IMG/VR virus record: IMGVR_UViG_3300042289_000986
Span: 124,001-188,000 of that record
Source of the DNA: a virus
Length of the DNA stretch: 64,000 nt
Reading direction: 5' to 3' (one strand)
Shown here: piece after piece, positions 7,557-16,030 of the stretch
Layout of the letters: each line of letters begins with the position of its first letter
Position numbering within the stretch: position 1 is the first letter of the stretch
Program-made: the position numbers and the translations under genes
The notes under the pieces: model-generated
Databases searched by the model: none
Told to the model about the DNA's origin: nothing
What the model saw: only the letters and a program-made list of their open reading frames with translations

Positions 7557-8417
7557 CTCCATAAATAATGGAGTAATTTTGCCACCTGCGGATAATGTTG
7601 TTCCGTTACCATCGCAATATTTTTGTGCAAATTTTAAAAGATTGATCATTTCTTTTTGTTTTGGTTGACGAATACTAACATTTTCTGTTTGGGTATTAAT
7701 ATAAAATAATAATTCAGGTTTGTGTTTTTTGATTAAACTATCAACAACGATACTGTTGAATTTATTTGTCATAGCTGCTAACACCTTTTTAGGTTGTCCT
7801 TCTATCAAAATTTGACCAGCATAACATTTTGTCTCTGATAATTTTTTTTCAGCTTCTTTTTTAACACTTTGAATTAATTCTTTTTGAGAATCTGTAAATG
7901 GTTTAAATCCGTTTTTGTACGTATTAATAAACCTTGAGAAATCATTTTTAAATTGAGTCCAAAAAATAATATTTAAATCATAAGATTCGCTAAAATTAAA
8001 ATTACCAGATTCGTAATCATTAGCCAAAAGTATTAATTTTTTTTGATCATTGCTCAATTCTACATTTTTTTGAAAGAGTTTTCTAATAAACATAGAACCA
8101 GAATCATAATCTGAATAAACAATTTTTGATTTTTTAAATTGATCTACGTATTTTTTTGAATCAACGTGGTGGTCTATAATAACAACATTTTCTTGATCCA
8201 TGTTGGGAATAAAATCTTCCCTTAAATATAAATTTAATAAAATTGTTTTTGGTGGATTGATAGTTTTATTGATAAAATCTTTAACTGGGTTTATATCTAA
8301 ATTAGATATTTCTTGATATGTGATTGTATCGTTAGGATGCGACCATAAAAAGGTTAATAAACTAATTGCGCCATCGAGGTCTTTATGAGTAAAGACTTGA
8401 TACACTTTGTTTTGCAT
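7530..8417 (-). CDS. DHH-family phosphoesterase (RecJ/NrnA-like)
   Basis: The 295-residue protein carries the DHH superfamily motifs: THKDLDGAISL (residues 10-20), the name-giving IIDHH (80-84), and a C-terminal DHHA1-like glycine motif (GTTLSAGGKI). A conserved Asp region (YSDYDSGSMF) lies between. Such enzymes are Mn-dependent exonucleases or oligoribonucleases that remove short RNA or DNA oligomers or cyclic dinucleotides. Its place between the helicase and the helicase loader suggests a part in primer or nucleotide turnover. Which substrate it prefers cannot be read from the sequence. Confidence 0.75.
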   Translation of the reverse strand: MQNKVYQVFTHKDLDGAISLLTFLWSHPNDTITYQEISNLDINPVKDFINKTINPPKTILLNLYLREDFIPNMDQENVVIIDHHVDSKKYVDQFKKSKIVYSDYDSGSMFIRKLFQKNVELSNDQKKLILLANDYESGNFNFSESYDLNIIFWTQFKNDFSRFINTYKNGFKPFTDSQKELIQSVKKEAEKKLSETKCYAGQILIEGQPKKVLAAMTNKFNSIVVDSLIKKHKPELLFYINTQTENVSIRQPKQKEMINLLKFAQKYCDGNGTTLSAGGKITPLFMELTKKLNPL

Positions 8418-8422
8418 AAGGA

Positions 8423-8430
8423 TATTTATG
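8423..8430 (-). promoter_or_regulatory. Late-type element CATAAATA before the DHH gene
   Basis: On the minus strand CATAAATA ends 5 nt before the ATG at 8417, the spacing that would make the mRNA leaderless. It is unusual to find this element ahead of a replication-type gene, so it could be chance or a late boost. Confidence 0.35.
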
Positions 8431-8439
8431 CACTATTGA

Positions 8440-9849
8440 TTATTTTTCATCATTTTCACTTAAATTTTCTACAAAATTTAGAGTGTCAACAATATTAGAA
8501 TTTAAACTAGCCTCAATATCATCGGTAAGTTTTGGCATTTTTCCTTTTACAGAATATTCTTCGGAAAACTCTTTTGGTTCTTTCAATGAAAGAGTTGGAT
8601 AATCAATTTCTAAATGAGTATAAACTTGGCGTGGACCAAATCTATTTTTTTCAACTCCCATATGTATGATACCCAAGTCAGAATCTCCTTCTTCCGTCCA
8701 AATGGAGATTTGAGCGTCCACGGTGTGAGAAAGACCCATAGACTCGCTTGTTTTGTCTAATTCTGGTTTGGGTGTAGAAACTGCCGCTCTATTTGCTTGT
8801 GTGGCAGAAATAACAGGACACTCAAAATCATAAGATAATGCACGTATACCCTCTGTTACTTGTTTAATTCCTTCATATGAGCTTAAATTGTTAATTGCTG
8901 GTGCTACAAGGTTAATATAGTCAATGATGATAACATCTGGTTTGATGTTATTTTTAACTAGTTTGTTTATGTATGCTTTTAAATTTAAAACTGTAACTGA
9001 TTTGGGTGGAAATTCTTTAATGATTAATTTTGAATTTTTATTCTTAACTTTATATTCATGTAAAAAGTTTCTTAATGGACTAATTTGTAATTTTAAATCA
9101 TCACAAGGAATTTTTGAAAGTTGAGCGGAAATTCTTTTTGCATAAACTTGTTCTGGCATTTCTAAAGAAATTAAGACAACTGTCTTGTCTTGATTTAAAA
9201 TATTAGTTGCAATGTTTCCAAGAAATATAGATTTTCCGACATTAGTAATTCCATAGAACACATACAAAGATCTACCTTCTGCCATAAAACCGCCACCCAA
9301 ATGACTATCAAGCCATTTCCAACCTGTAGATAGTGTTTTAAAAACTTTTTGAAGATCTTCGCAATGCGAGTCAATTTTTTCCAAATAATCAAATCCAATA
9401 TCATCCATTAATGATATACCACATGCTGATTCAAACTTTTTTAAAATTTTACTACTGTCAATTTCTCCAGATTGAACATCAAGGTGTGTCTCAACAACCG
9501 TATTCAACACGGCCTTTTCTTTTAAAAACTTTTCAGTATTTTTAATTAAAACATTTTTATTGTAGTTCTTATCAATAGAATTAAACGAAAGAACCAACTC
9601 TTTTAAAGCATCTTTTTGTTCTTGGGTAACTAGATGAGCTTTTAGTTCTGTGATATTTGGAACAGTTTTATGTTCTAGATAAAACTCTTTCAAAACAGAA
9701 AAAACGGTTTTGATATTTTTATCTTTAAAAAAAGATACTTCAGAATGTTCTAAAACAGTTTCTAGAAAATTTTGATCTAAAATAGCATTGTAGATAAAAA
9801 TCTTTTCAAACTGATCATGATCAAGAACCAAGCCTTTATTCACCATCAT
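8440..9849 (-). CDS. 41: Replicative DNA helicase (gp41 / DnaB family)
   Basis: At 469 residues it is close to T4 gp41 (475). The N-terminal helical domain (1-150) is followed by the RecA-like motor: Walker A GITNVGKS near residue 200, Walker B DVIIIDYINL near 310, and the downstream ATQANRAAV motif. It is the hexameric 5'-3' helicase that unwinds the fork and pairs with the gp61 primase (36243-37205). The annotated start is the first of two adjacent ATG codons; the promoter spacing would place the transcript start near the second (9846). Neighbours are UvsX upstream and the DHH enzyme downstream. Confidence 0.9.
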   Translation of the reverse strand: MMVNKGLVLDHDQFEKIFIYNAILDQNFLETVLEHSEVSFFKDKNIKTVFSVLKEFYLEHKTVPNITELKAHLVTQEQKDALKELVLSFNSIDKNYNKNVLIKNTEKFLKEKAVLNTVVETHLDVQSGEIDSSKILKKFESACGISLMDDIGFDYLEKIDSHCEDLQKVFKTLSTGWKWLDSHLGGGFMAEGRSLYVFYGITNVGKSIFLGNIATNILNQDKTVVLISLEMPEQVYAKRISAQLSKIPCDDLKLQISPLRNFLHEYKVKNKNSKLIIKEFPPKSVTVLNLKAYINKLVKNNIKPDVIIIDYINLVAPAINNLSSYEGIKQVTEGIRALSYDFECPVISATQANRAAVSTPKPELDKTSESMGLSHTVDAQISIWTEEGDSDLGIIHMGVEKNRFGPRQVYTHLEIDYPTLSLKEPKEFSEEYSVKGKMPKLTDDIEASLNSNIVDTLNFVENLSENDEK

Positions 9850-9852
9850 AAA

Positions 9853-9880
9853 ATTATAATGCTTTTTAGATAAAAAGCAA
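9853..9880 (-). promoter_or_regulatory. Promoter TTGCTT-N16-TATAAT with inverted repeat in the spacer
   Basis: Minus strand: -35 TTGCTT (9875-9880), perfect -10 TATAAT (9853-9858), spacer 16. The -10 ends only 3 nt before the first helicase ATG. A 7-bp inverted repeat (GCTTTTT / AAAAAGC, 9861-9867 and 9872-9878, loop 4) occupies the spacer. It could be an operator or a weak terminator of the UvsX transcript. Confidence 0.45.
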
Positions 9881-9886
9881 TATTAA

Positions 9887-10984
9887 TCAGCTTTCTTTAT
9901 TAAATTTTAGTTCGGTTTTAAGCTTTTCTTCTAGTTTTGGTAGAATTTTTGCCCAAACTTCATCATTATCTTTCCAATCTTTATAAAATCCTAAAATATC
10001 ATCACCTAAAACATGTCGGTGTCCTTGTTTAGTTAGGATTCCATAACCCTCTGCCATTTCCAATAGTCCAGAATATTTGGATATACCAGATTTGAAATTC
10101 AAATACATTTCACATTCTAAAAATGGAGGAACGAATCTATTTTTAGTAGTCAGTGCCCTCATTGTTAAACCATTAATATCTTTAGAAAGCGGAGTTGTAT
10201 CGTCTGTTGCATTTTTGTTATCAGATCTACTAACTCTTTCTTGTTTTGTTGCCATTTGAACTAAAACCGAAGACATGTATAACGGTCCTGATCCTCCCGA
10301 TTGACTTTTTACCAAAGTTGGATACAGAGCACCAGGATTATCATACGTGTGATTTGTAAAAACGATTGGCGTATTTGCCTTTGCAGCAGCATGTGTAATT
10401 GCTCTGAGCATACTTTTTAAAGAAACGGCTCTTGCTCCCATGTCTGCTGAATCTTTTCCATCTTCAATAACTTTAGCTTCTCTTGTAGAAATTAAATTAC
10501 CTAAAGAATCGATTGCGATGATTACTTTTCCTTGAAGTCCTTTTTCGACGACAGTTTTTAAAAATTTTACCATTTGATTTCTGCAATCTTCGATAATTTC
10601 GATTGGACAATGTTTAATTTTAGATGAATCGCATCCCAAATTTTCGGCTGTATCTTTATCTAGAGCATTTTCAGTATCAAAATAAACAACGTGCATACCC
10701 TTTTTTTGGGCATTTGCCATTATTTTGTTGACCATTAATGTTTTACCACATGCTTGTGGTCCTGCAAATCCCGTTATTCTACCAACAGGAATTCCGCCGT
10801 ATAAAGATCCAGATATAATGGCATTAAGTGCCATACAACCAGTATCAATCCAATCGGTTACTGTTGATAGACTGTTTTCGTCTAAAAAAGCAGCATCTGG
10901 ATTTAATTCATCCAATATTTTGAATGCATCATTAATATCTGCTGAACCAAAATCAGCTTCGTTTTCAACTTTTCTTTTAGGCAT
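9887..10984 (-). CDS. uvsX: RecA-like recombinase UvsX
   Basis: A 365-residue RecA-fold ATPase with Walker A GPQACGKT (residues 75-82), Walker B VIIAIDSLGNL, and a region resembling the DNA-binding loops (VKSQSGGSGPLYMSS). T4 UvsX has 391 residues. It forms filaments on ssDNA for strand exchange, helped by UvsY (30250-30648) and gp32. The C-terminus is Lys/Glu-rich. It starts 2 nt after the stop of the small 10987-11385 gene and is probably co-transcribed with it. Confidence 0.9.
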   Translation of the reverse strand: MPKRKVENEADFGSADINDAFKILDELNPDAAFLDENSLSTVTDWIDTGCMALNAIISGSLYGGIPVGRITGFAGPQACGKTLMVNKIMANAQKKGMHVVYFDTENALDKDTAENLGCDSSKIKHCPIEIIEDCRNQMVKFLKTVVEKGLQGKVIIAIDSLGNLISTREAKVIEDGKDSADMGARAVSLKSMLRAITHAAAKANTPIVFTNHTYDNPGALYPTLVKSQSGGSGPLYMSSVLVQMATKQERVSRSDNKNATDDTTPLSKDINGLTMRALTTKNRFVPPFLECEMYLNFKSGISKYSGLLEMAEGYGILTKQGHRHVLGDDILGFYKDWKDNDEVWAKILPKLEEKLKTELKFNKES

Positions 10985-10986
10985 AA

Positions 10987-11385
10987 TTATTCGTCAAAAA
11001 GGTTCACTACGCTATGAGGTTGTGCTGGTGCTGCTTGTTGTGGGGCAGCTTGAGCTTGTGGCGTAACAAACTGATTTTGTTTGTTAAACATTTGACTGTA
11101 TTGTGCTTGTAGTCTGAAATCGATTGCGTCAATGTCGTTAGACGTAATAACGCTATTTTTATAGAAGAACGTAACATCTCCCGTTTTATCGGCAAGAAAT
11201 TCTCTAAAAAAGATTGGCAATAATTGAATTGACATTTTTCCACCACCTGCGTCTACAACATGTAAGATTACTGGATTTGTAATCGCTGTAATATCACTGG
11301 TACTTTTTTCTTTGTTGTGTTGTCCTAACACAGTTCTTCCGAGAGTATCTAAAATAATTGTCAATTGGTTGTTTTCGTTATTCAT
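10987..11385 (-). CDS. Conserved-type hypothetical protein with Ala/Gln/Pro-rich tail (132 aa)
   Basis: The N-terminal 90 residues are beta-rich (QLTIILDTLGRTVLGQ, NPVILHVVDAGG), followed by SIQLLPIFFREFL and a short helix (RLQAQYSQMFN). The last 30 residues are low complexity (AAPQQAAPAQP) and end in VVNLFDE, which could be an SSB-type interaction tail. The fold recalls small Sm/SH3-like barrels, but that is a guess. I chose the ATG at 11385 rather than an in-frame start at 11433, because a promoter lies between them. It is co-directional and nearly contiguous with uvsX. Confidence 0.6.
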   Translation of the reverse strand: MNNENNQLTIILDTLGRTVLGQHNKEKSTSDITAITNPVILHVVDAGGGKMSIQLLPIFFREFLADKTGDVTFFYKNSVITSNDIDAIDFRLQAQYSQMFNKQNQFVTPQAQAAPQQAAPAQPHSVVNLFDE

Positions 11386-11392
11386 ATATAAT

Positions 11393-11420
11393 AATATAGC
11401 ATTGTTTGAAAAATAATCAA
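11393..11420 (-). promoter_or_regulatory. Promoter TTGATT-N16-TATATT for the uvsX operon
   Basis: Minus strand: -35 TTGATT (11415-11420) and -10 TATATT (11393-11398), spacer 16. It ends 7 nt before the ATG at 11385, predicting a leaderless or nearly leaderless mRNA for the small gene and uvsX. Confidence 0.45.
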
Positions 11421-11426
11421 GTATTT

Positions 11427-12071
11427 TTACCAATTTAAAGCATCAGAAACATTTGGAAATTTTGATTTAAAAATGTTTTTTATTTCTAATGCGATTTCAC
11501 GATGTTCTTTTTGTGTGTCTTGCGTAGCTCTTAAATCAATATAATGAATCCAAGATCTAATAGAACCCGACATATATAATGTGGTTTTTGTGTTAAGTGG
11601 TAATACCATTCTGGCACATTCTTTAGCTATTCCTCTATTAATAAGTTTGTTATACAAACTTAAACTTTGGTGCTGTATCGAATCAATTTCTTCTGACAGA
11701 TCTATATATTCTGAAATATCAACAGGTTCGTCTCCAACTTGGCGATTTGTTTTTCCTTGTTTTCTTAATTCGAAATGTTCTAAATCAGTTGCTGTGGAAT
11801 AACGTTGACTAAATTCTTGAAAAGAAAAACTACGATGTCTCAAAATTTGAGCAGCAATCGCTCTCGTTGTTTGAATTTCTATTGTAGCATGAACCATTTC
11901 AAATGGACTCCAATGTTTATGTTTAATCAGATAATTCAAAAGTTTTGGTGCGCTTTCCATGTTTAATTGGTTAGATGGGTTGCTTACTCTAGCACAATAT
12001 GTGATTAATTCTTCGGGGTTACTAATTCCAGTAATTAATGGATTTGTTATAGCTATTAGTTTTGTATTCAT
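11427..12071 (-). CDS. thyX: Flavin-dependent thymidylate synthase ThyX
   Basis: At 214 residues it has the ThyX signature RHRx7S at residues 78-88 (RHRSFSFQEFS), the preceding HWSPFEMV segment, and the C-terminal RSWIHYIDLR. ThyX methylates dUMP to dTMP using FAD, NADPH and methylene-tetrahydrofolate, which supplies thymidine for an AT-rich genome. Its ATG overlaps the DNA polymerase stop by 4 nt, so the two are coupled. T4 itself uses the unrelated ThyA-type enzyme (td). Confidence 0.93.
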   Translation of the reverse strand: MNTKLIAITNPLITGISNPEELITYCARVSNPSNQLNMESAPKLLNYLIKHKHWSPFEMVHATIEIQTTRAIAAQILRHRSFSFQEFSQRYSTATDLEHFELRKQGKTNRQVGDEPVDISEYIDLSEEIDSIQHQSLSLYNKLINRGIAKECARMVLPLNTKTTLYMSGSIRSWIHYIDLRATQDTQKEHREIALEIKNIFKSKFPNVSDALNW

Positions 12072-14653
12072 ATATTTGATTTAGAAAGTAGTTCAATCAA
12101 GTCTGTTGCTTCTTCACAACCTACTGCTGGAGTAGGCCATCCGATTACTTGAAAAATTCTTGAAATTATTGGTGTAACATTTTTTTCAAACATAAGTTTG
12201 TAGTCTGGTTTAACGTATTGTATCAATTCTTTTGGATAAGAACTAAGAAAACCCATTGTTTCATATCCAAATTTATTTTTAGAACAGTAAAAAGTTTTAA
12301 TTTTTGCTCCACTGTTAATTGGTGGATATTTTTTGTTTAAATCTAGTTTTATCAAAGCATCATTAAAGTTAATTGAGCTTTTAACGTGGTTGGGTGTACC
12401 TTTACCAAAATTTCCATCTTTATCAGCCATGTCAGCATATTTGCTATAATTGTTTACTTTTTTTCTTAAAGCAATTTCCTCAACAGACATTTTACAAAAT
12501 CTTTCAAATCCTTTTTGAAAAAGACTAGTTGCAGTTTTTCTCTCCTTGGACATAATCGCAGTTTCAATTACCTCTTTAATTAAGTCTTTCACTTCTTTAG
12601 AATGCATAGCCTTTGCTACTTCCATTCCTTTATATTCAAATTCATTTGTTTTAACACCTTCTTTATCTAGAATATGTAAAATATAATATTTTTTCTTTTG
12701 AAGGAGAGCAACATCACAGATTTTTTCTCTTTTGAAAAAGTATCGGGGATCGTTTGAATTTAACTCTTTATTAGCCCACAAATTAATCTCATCATTTAAA
12801 TAGCTACCAATATTTTCAATTTCTTTTTTTGCTTCTTCTGTTATCTGATTTTTTTCATTAACCAATTTTATGTTTTTAAAATCAAAATACTTTTTAAAAC
12901 AAAAATAAACACTATCTGTATCTGAGTACACGCAAATTTCTTCTTTTTTGCAATCGAATCCTTGTGATAAAATATAATTGTGGACTATTGTTGCTCCCAT
13001 TTTGGCAACAGCTTGTCCAGTTAAGGTGATGCTTTTTGCGTGATCGATATCAAACAATGGTGAATATTCTTGAGAAAAAATACCATAAATAGAATTCAAA
13101 AATGTTTTGTACACATTAGAAAGAGTATCATTATCATTGATAGATTCTTCTAATTTTTTAATTTCTTTTTCATCTTTAGTCTTTCGAATTAATTTTTTGG
13201 CTTCTAACATTTTATTTTTAGCTGATACTCTTTCATTATAAAGTCGATCAATTAGATTTGGTATAATTCCTTTAAACTTTTGAGTATATAAAATATTAGC
13301 TTTAGTAATAGAAAGTTTTTCCTCTTTTATCAAAGTTTTAAATTTTTCATGGCTGAGTTTTACAACTTTATTGTTTGTCAAACGTATTTCAATTTCTTTT
13401 TCACCCAATTCTAAAATTTTTCCAATTTTAGTTTCAGGTGAAATATTTAAAGTTATGATGGTATTTGGATAAAGACTATTAGCATCATATGTTATCAAAT
13501 CTTCATAAAGACCAGGAATAGGTTCATAAACATAACCACCCGCAAAATTCTTTTTTTCGTTTTTAGTATTAAAAGTTGGTATGATTAAATTTTGCTTTAA
13601 TGCTTGATAAGCAACAGCACCAGTAATCATAGAAACCTTGCCCATAGATTTCTCTAAAGGGATAAATCCTCTATATGATAGATTTCGAACAAGCTTTAAA
13701 TATTTTAACTTTTTTTCAAGATTAATTAAAAGACGAACGTCTTGGATGTTATATTCAACAAACTTATACCAATCCGTATCAGCCAGTGTTGATAACGATG
13801 TTGTTTCGATAGCAATTTTAGACTCGTTCAATTCATACTCTGCTATATAATTTAAAGACATTGATTCTCTTTTTCCGCCACAAAGAGTCTCATAAAGCTC
13901 CATATAATCCAAAATGCTTATACCGTATATACTCCATCTGTTGATTGCTCTACCTAGCTTGTTCACTGCTACATTCTCTCTATAGTAGATATGATTAACT
14001 GGAGATAAATTTTTGTTATAATCGTCTTCGAATAAATTACTAAGACGATTCATGATATAGGGAATGTCGTAACCATGAACATTCCAACCTGTAACAAGGT
14101 CTGGTGGATCGCTTTTCCAAAATTTTACAAAAGATTTAAGCAAATCTTTCTCGTTCCTACATTTGATGTATACTATTGATTCATCTTGTGTATAAAAATC
14201 CTTTGTACCCCATGTATAATATTTTTCGCTTAAAGAATCATATATTGTTATAAGGTTTACTGGGTCTGTTGCCGATTCTGGTGTAGCAAAATGGTCTGTC
14301 GCATAGGTTTCAATATCCAAATAAAAAATTTTGAGTGGGTTTTGTCCAAAATTTGAATCATCAATTTTGTCTTTAAAATATTCTAATAAAAACTGTTGTT
14401 CGACATTAAGATTATAAAACAATCGATTAATGGGTGTATCTTTAACAAATCTATTTCTATCAAATTGTGTTTTAAAAGATTTTTTCTTTAAAGGCGTATT
14501 AAAAATTGACGTTGCATCATTGCCTTTTTCAGATTCAAGATACAAAAAAGGCTCAAATGGGATAATTCTTTCTGTTCTTTCTCCAACATCATCCCAAGTC
14601 CAAAGATGGACATTTGATGTTTTAATATCATAATAGATATTTCTATAACCCAT
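12068..14653 (-). CDS. 43: Family-B replicative DNA polymerase (gp43-like)
   Basis: At 861 residues it is close to T4 gp43 (898). The proofreading exonuclease has Exo I YLDIET (D113, E115), Exo II GWNVHGYD (N191, D196) and Exo III YNIQD (Y301, D305). The polymerase has motif A DANSLYP (from D390), motif B KTFLNSIYG, and motif C YSDTDSVY near residue 578. All catalytic acids are present. It copies the phage genome with the gp45 clamp encoded in the same strand block. The predicted promoter would start the transcript on the A of the ATG. Confidence 0.96.
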   Translation of the reverse strand: MGYRNIYYDIKTSNVHLWTWDDVGERTERIIPFEPFLYLESEKGNDATSIFNTPLKKKSFKTQFDRNRFVKDTPINRLFYNLNVEQQFLLEYFKDKIDDSNFGQNPLKIFYLDIETYATDHFATPESATDPVNLITIYDSLSEKYYTWGTKDFYTQDESIVYIKCRNEKDLLKSFVKFWKSDPPDLVTGWNVHGYDIPYIMNRLSNLFEDDYNKNLSPVNHIYYRENVAVNKLGRAINRWSIYGISILDYMELYETLCGGKRESMSLNYIAEYELNESKIAIETTSLSTLADTDWYKFVEYNIQDVRLLINLEKKLKYLKLVRNLSYRGFIPLEKSMGKVSMITGAVAYQALKQNLIIPTFNTKNEKKNFAGGYVYEPIPGLYEDLITYDANSLYPNTIITLNISPETKIGKILELGEKEIEIRLTNNKVVKLSHEKFKTLIKEEKLSITKANILYTQKFKGIIPNLIDRLYNERVSAKNKMLEAKKLIRKTKDEKEIKKLEESINDNDTLSNVYKTFLNSIYGIFSQEYSPLFDIDHAKSITLTGQAVAKMGATIVHNYILSQGFDCKKEEICVYSDTDSVYFCFKKYFDFKNIKLVNEKNQITEEAKKEIENIGSYLNDEINLWANKELNSNDPRYFFKREKICDVALLQKKKYYILHILDKEGVKTNEFEYKGMEVAKAMHSKEVKDLIKEVIETAIMSKERKTATSLFQKGFERFCKMSVEEIALRKKVNNYSKYADMADKDGNFGKGTPNHVKSSINFNDALIKLDLNKKYPPINSGAKIKTFYCSKNKFGYETMGFLSSYPKELIQYVKPDYKLMFEKNVTPIISRIFQVIGWPTPAVGCEEATDLIELLSKSNI

Positions 14654-14659
14654 TTAGAA

Positions 14660-14688
14660 ATATTACACTATTTTAAGAAATAAATCAA
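14660..14688 (-). promoter_or_regulatory. Promoter TTGATT-N17-TAATAT for DNA polymerase
   Basis: Minus strand: -35 TTGATT (14683-14688, overlapping the end of the upstream gene), spacer 17, -10 TAATAT (14660-14665). Exactly 6 nt separate the -10 from the ATG at 14653, so the expected transcript start is the start codon itself. Confidence 0.5.
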
Positions 14689-16001
14689 GGAGTGTCTTGA
14701 TCTGGATTGTTTTTAATTAAATTTGGTGCCATCGCTTTTCTAGCAGCAGACCCCCAATCTGTAGTATACAATGCCTCATATTCACCGATATGATCTTCTA
14801 GCCAAAGATTTTCGGTAAATTTTCTAGCATTGTCAGATGCTCTCATGTAACGGTCAAAGTCGGATGTGATATGTTCTAATTGATCAATTAAATCACTACC
14901 AGAATCAAATTTATAATCTGCTTCTTCGTATGTACACATGTCTTGGTATGCACCAGGAAGACCTATGCCACCCGCTTCTACCATTTTGATGTTACTCTTT
15001 GATTTATTAAATGTATTGTTTTGTAAAGAGGCAAACGCAACGTTACATTTTGTATCTGACAATCCTTTAGGATAATCTGGTAATGGGGACCAATCAATAT
15101 ATTCCATTTCACCATTATCAATATATGGTTTAAGAACTAGTGGATAGCAGCCTTTCCATACAAATTTAAATTTTTTACGAGCTTTAATGATAGCATCAGT
15201 TACGTGTTTGAAGTCATCGTTAAGACCAGTTCTATTCAAAACGTCGATGTGCGTCCCAGAACCAGAATACAAAATTCTCGGTCTTTTTTTGTTTTTTTCA
15301 AAAAGTTTAATAATACGTTCTCTATCATAAAATCTATCAAGCCAGAATTTTGGAGGATAGTTTGGTATGACTGTGATTTTTTTATTACCAGTTTTTTCTT
15401 GGTAATATTCTTTCATGAATTTGCATGTGACTGTCATTTCGTCACACATGTTAATGATTTCCAAAATACTATCTATAATTTCTTGTTGGACGAATGCGTC
15501 TTTGCAACGATTGTAATCTGGAATATCGTCTTTGAAGACGATATCATCGACTTCATACAGTAATTTAAATCCCATTTGAGGACTTGCTTTTTTAAGTTCT
15601 GCAATGAATTGCTTTTGAATTGGGGTAGCTTGTCTTTGCATTCTAATAGCTTTTAATCCTTGGTAAAATCTCAAATCTAATACCATTGCTGTTAAGCCAC
15701 TTATGCACATTTTTTGATAGCCATTTAAAACAAATTCTGGCCAAATCATTCTCCAGAAACCGCAACCACCATAATCAGCATAATAGTTTAATGCTCTAGG
15801 AAGCTTTGTTTCTGGCATTTCTACTGGTGGAGGTTGTGGAACGTGTACGGCATTGAACGCAACGTGGCTATATTCTGGTGCTCCAATTGGTAATCCTTTC
15901 GGAGGGTTGGGAATACCCGTTTTCATCGGGCGATATTCAAAAACCAAATTATTTCCAGTATAACTAGGTTGTGGGCTTTGTTCTTTTAATTTTAATGCCA
16001 T
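14685..16001 (-). CDS. Glycosyltransferase, GT-B fold (GT4-like)
   Basis: The N-terminal 70 residues are Pro-rich and probably flexible. The rest looks like a GT-B enzyme: KLLYEVDDIVF in the first domain, VIPNYPP at the hinge, then RPRILYSGSGTHIDV and a C-terminal donor site with KSNIKMVEAGGIGLPG, the E-x-x-x-x-G pattern of GT4 enzymes. It presumably transfers a nucleotide-sugar to a phage or host acceptor. It lies between DNA polymerase and gp46, just outside the main sugar island, and is the largest glycosyltransferase here (438 aa). Confidence 0.7.
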   Translation of the reverse strand: MALKLKEQSPQPSYTGNNLVFEYRPMKTGIPNPPKGLPIGAPEYSHVAFNAVHVPQPPPVEMPETKLPRALNYYADYGGCGFWRMIWPEFVLNGYQKMCISGLTAMVLDLRFYQGLKAIRMQRQATPIQKQFIAELKKASPQMGFKLLYEVDDIVFKDDIPDYNRCKDAFVQQEIIDSILEIINMCDEMTVTCKFMKEYYQEKTGNKKITVIPNYPPKFWLDRFYDRERIIKLFEKNKKRPRILYSGSGTHIDVLNRTGLNDDFKHVTDAIIKARKKFKFVWKGCYPLVLKPYIDNGEMEYIDWSPLPDYPKGLSDTKCNVAFASLQNNTFNKSKSNIKMVEAGGIGLPGAYQDMCTYEEADYKFDSGSDLIDQLEHITSDFDRYMRASDNARKFTENLWLEDHIGEYEALYTTDWGSAARKAMAPNLIKNNPDQDTP

Positions 16002-16030
16002 AATAAAACTTAACTATAAATGTTTAGAAT

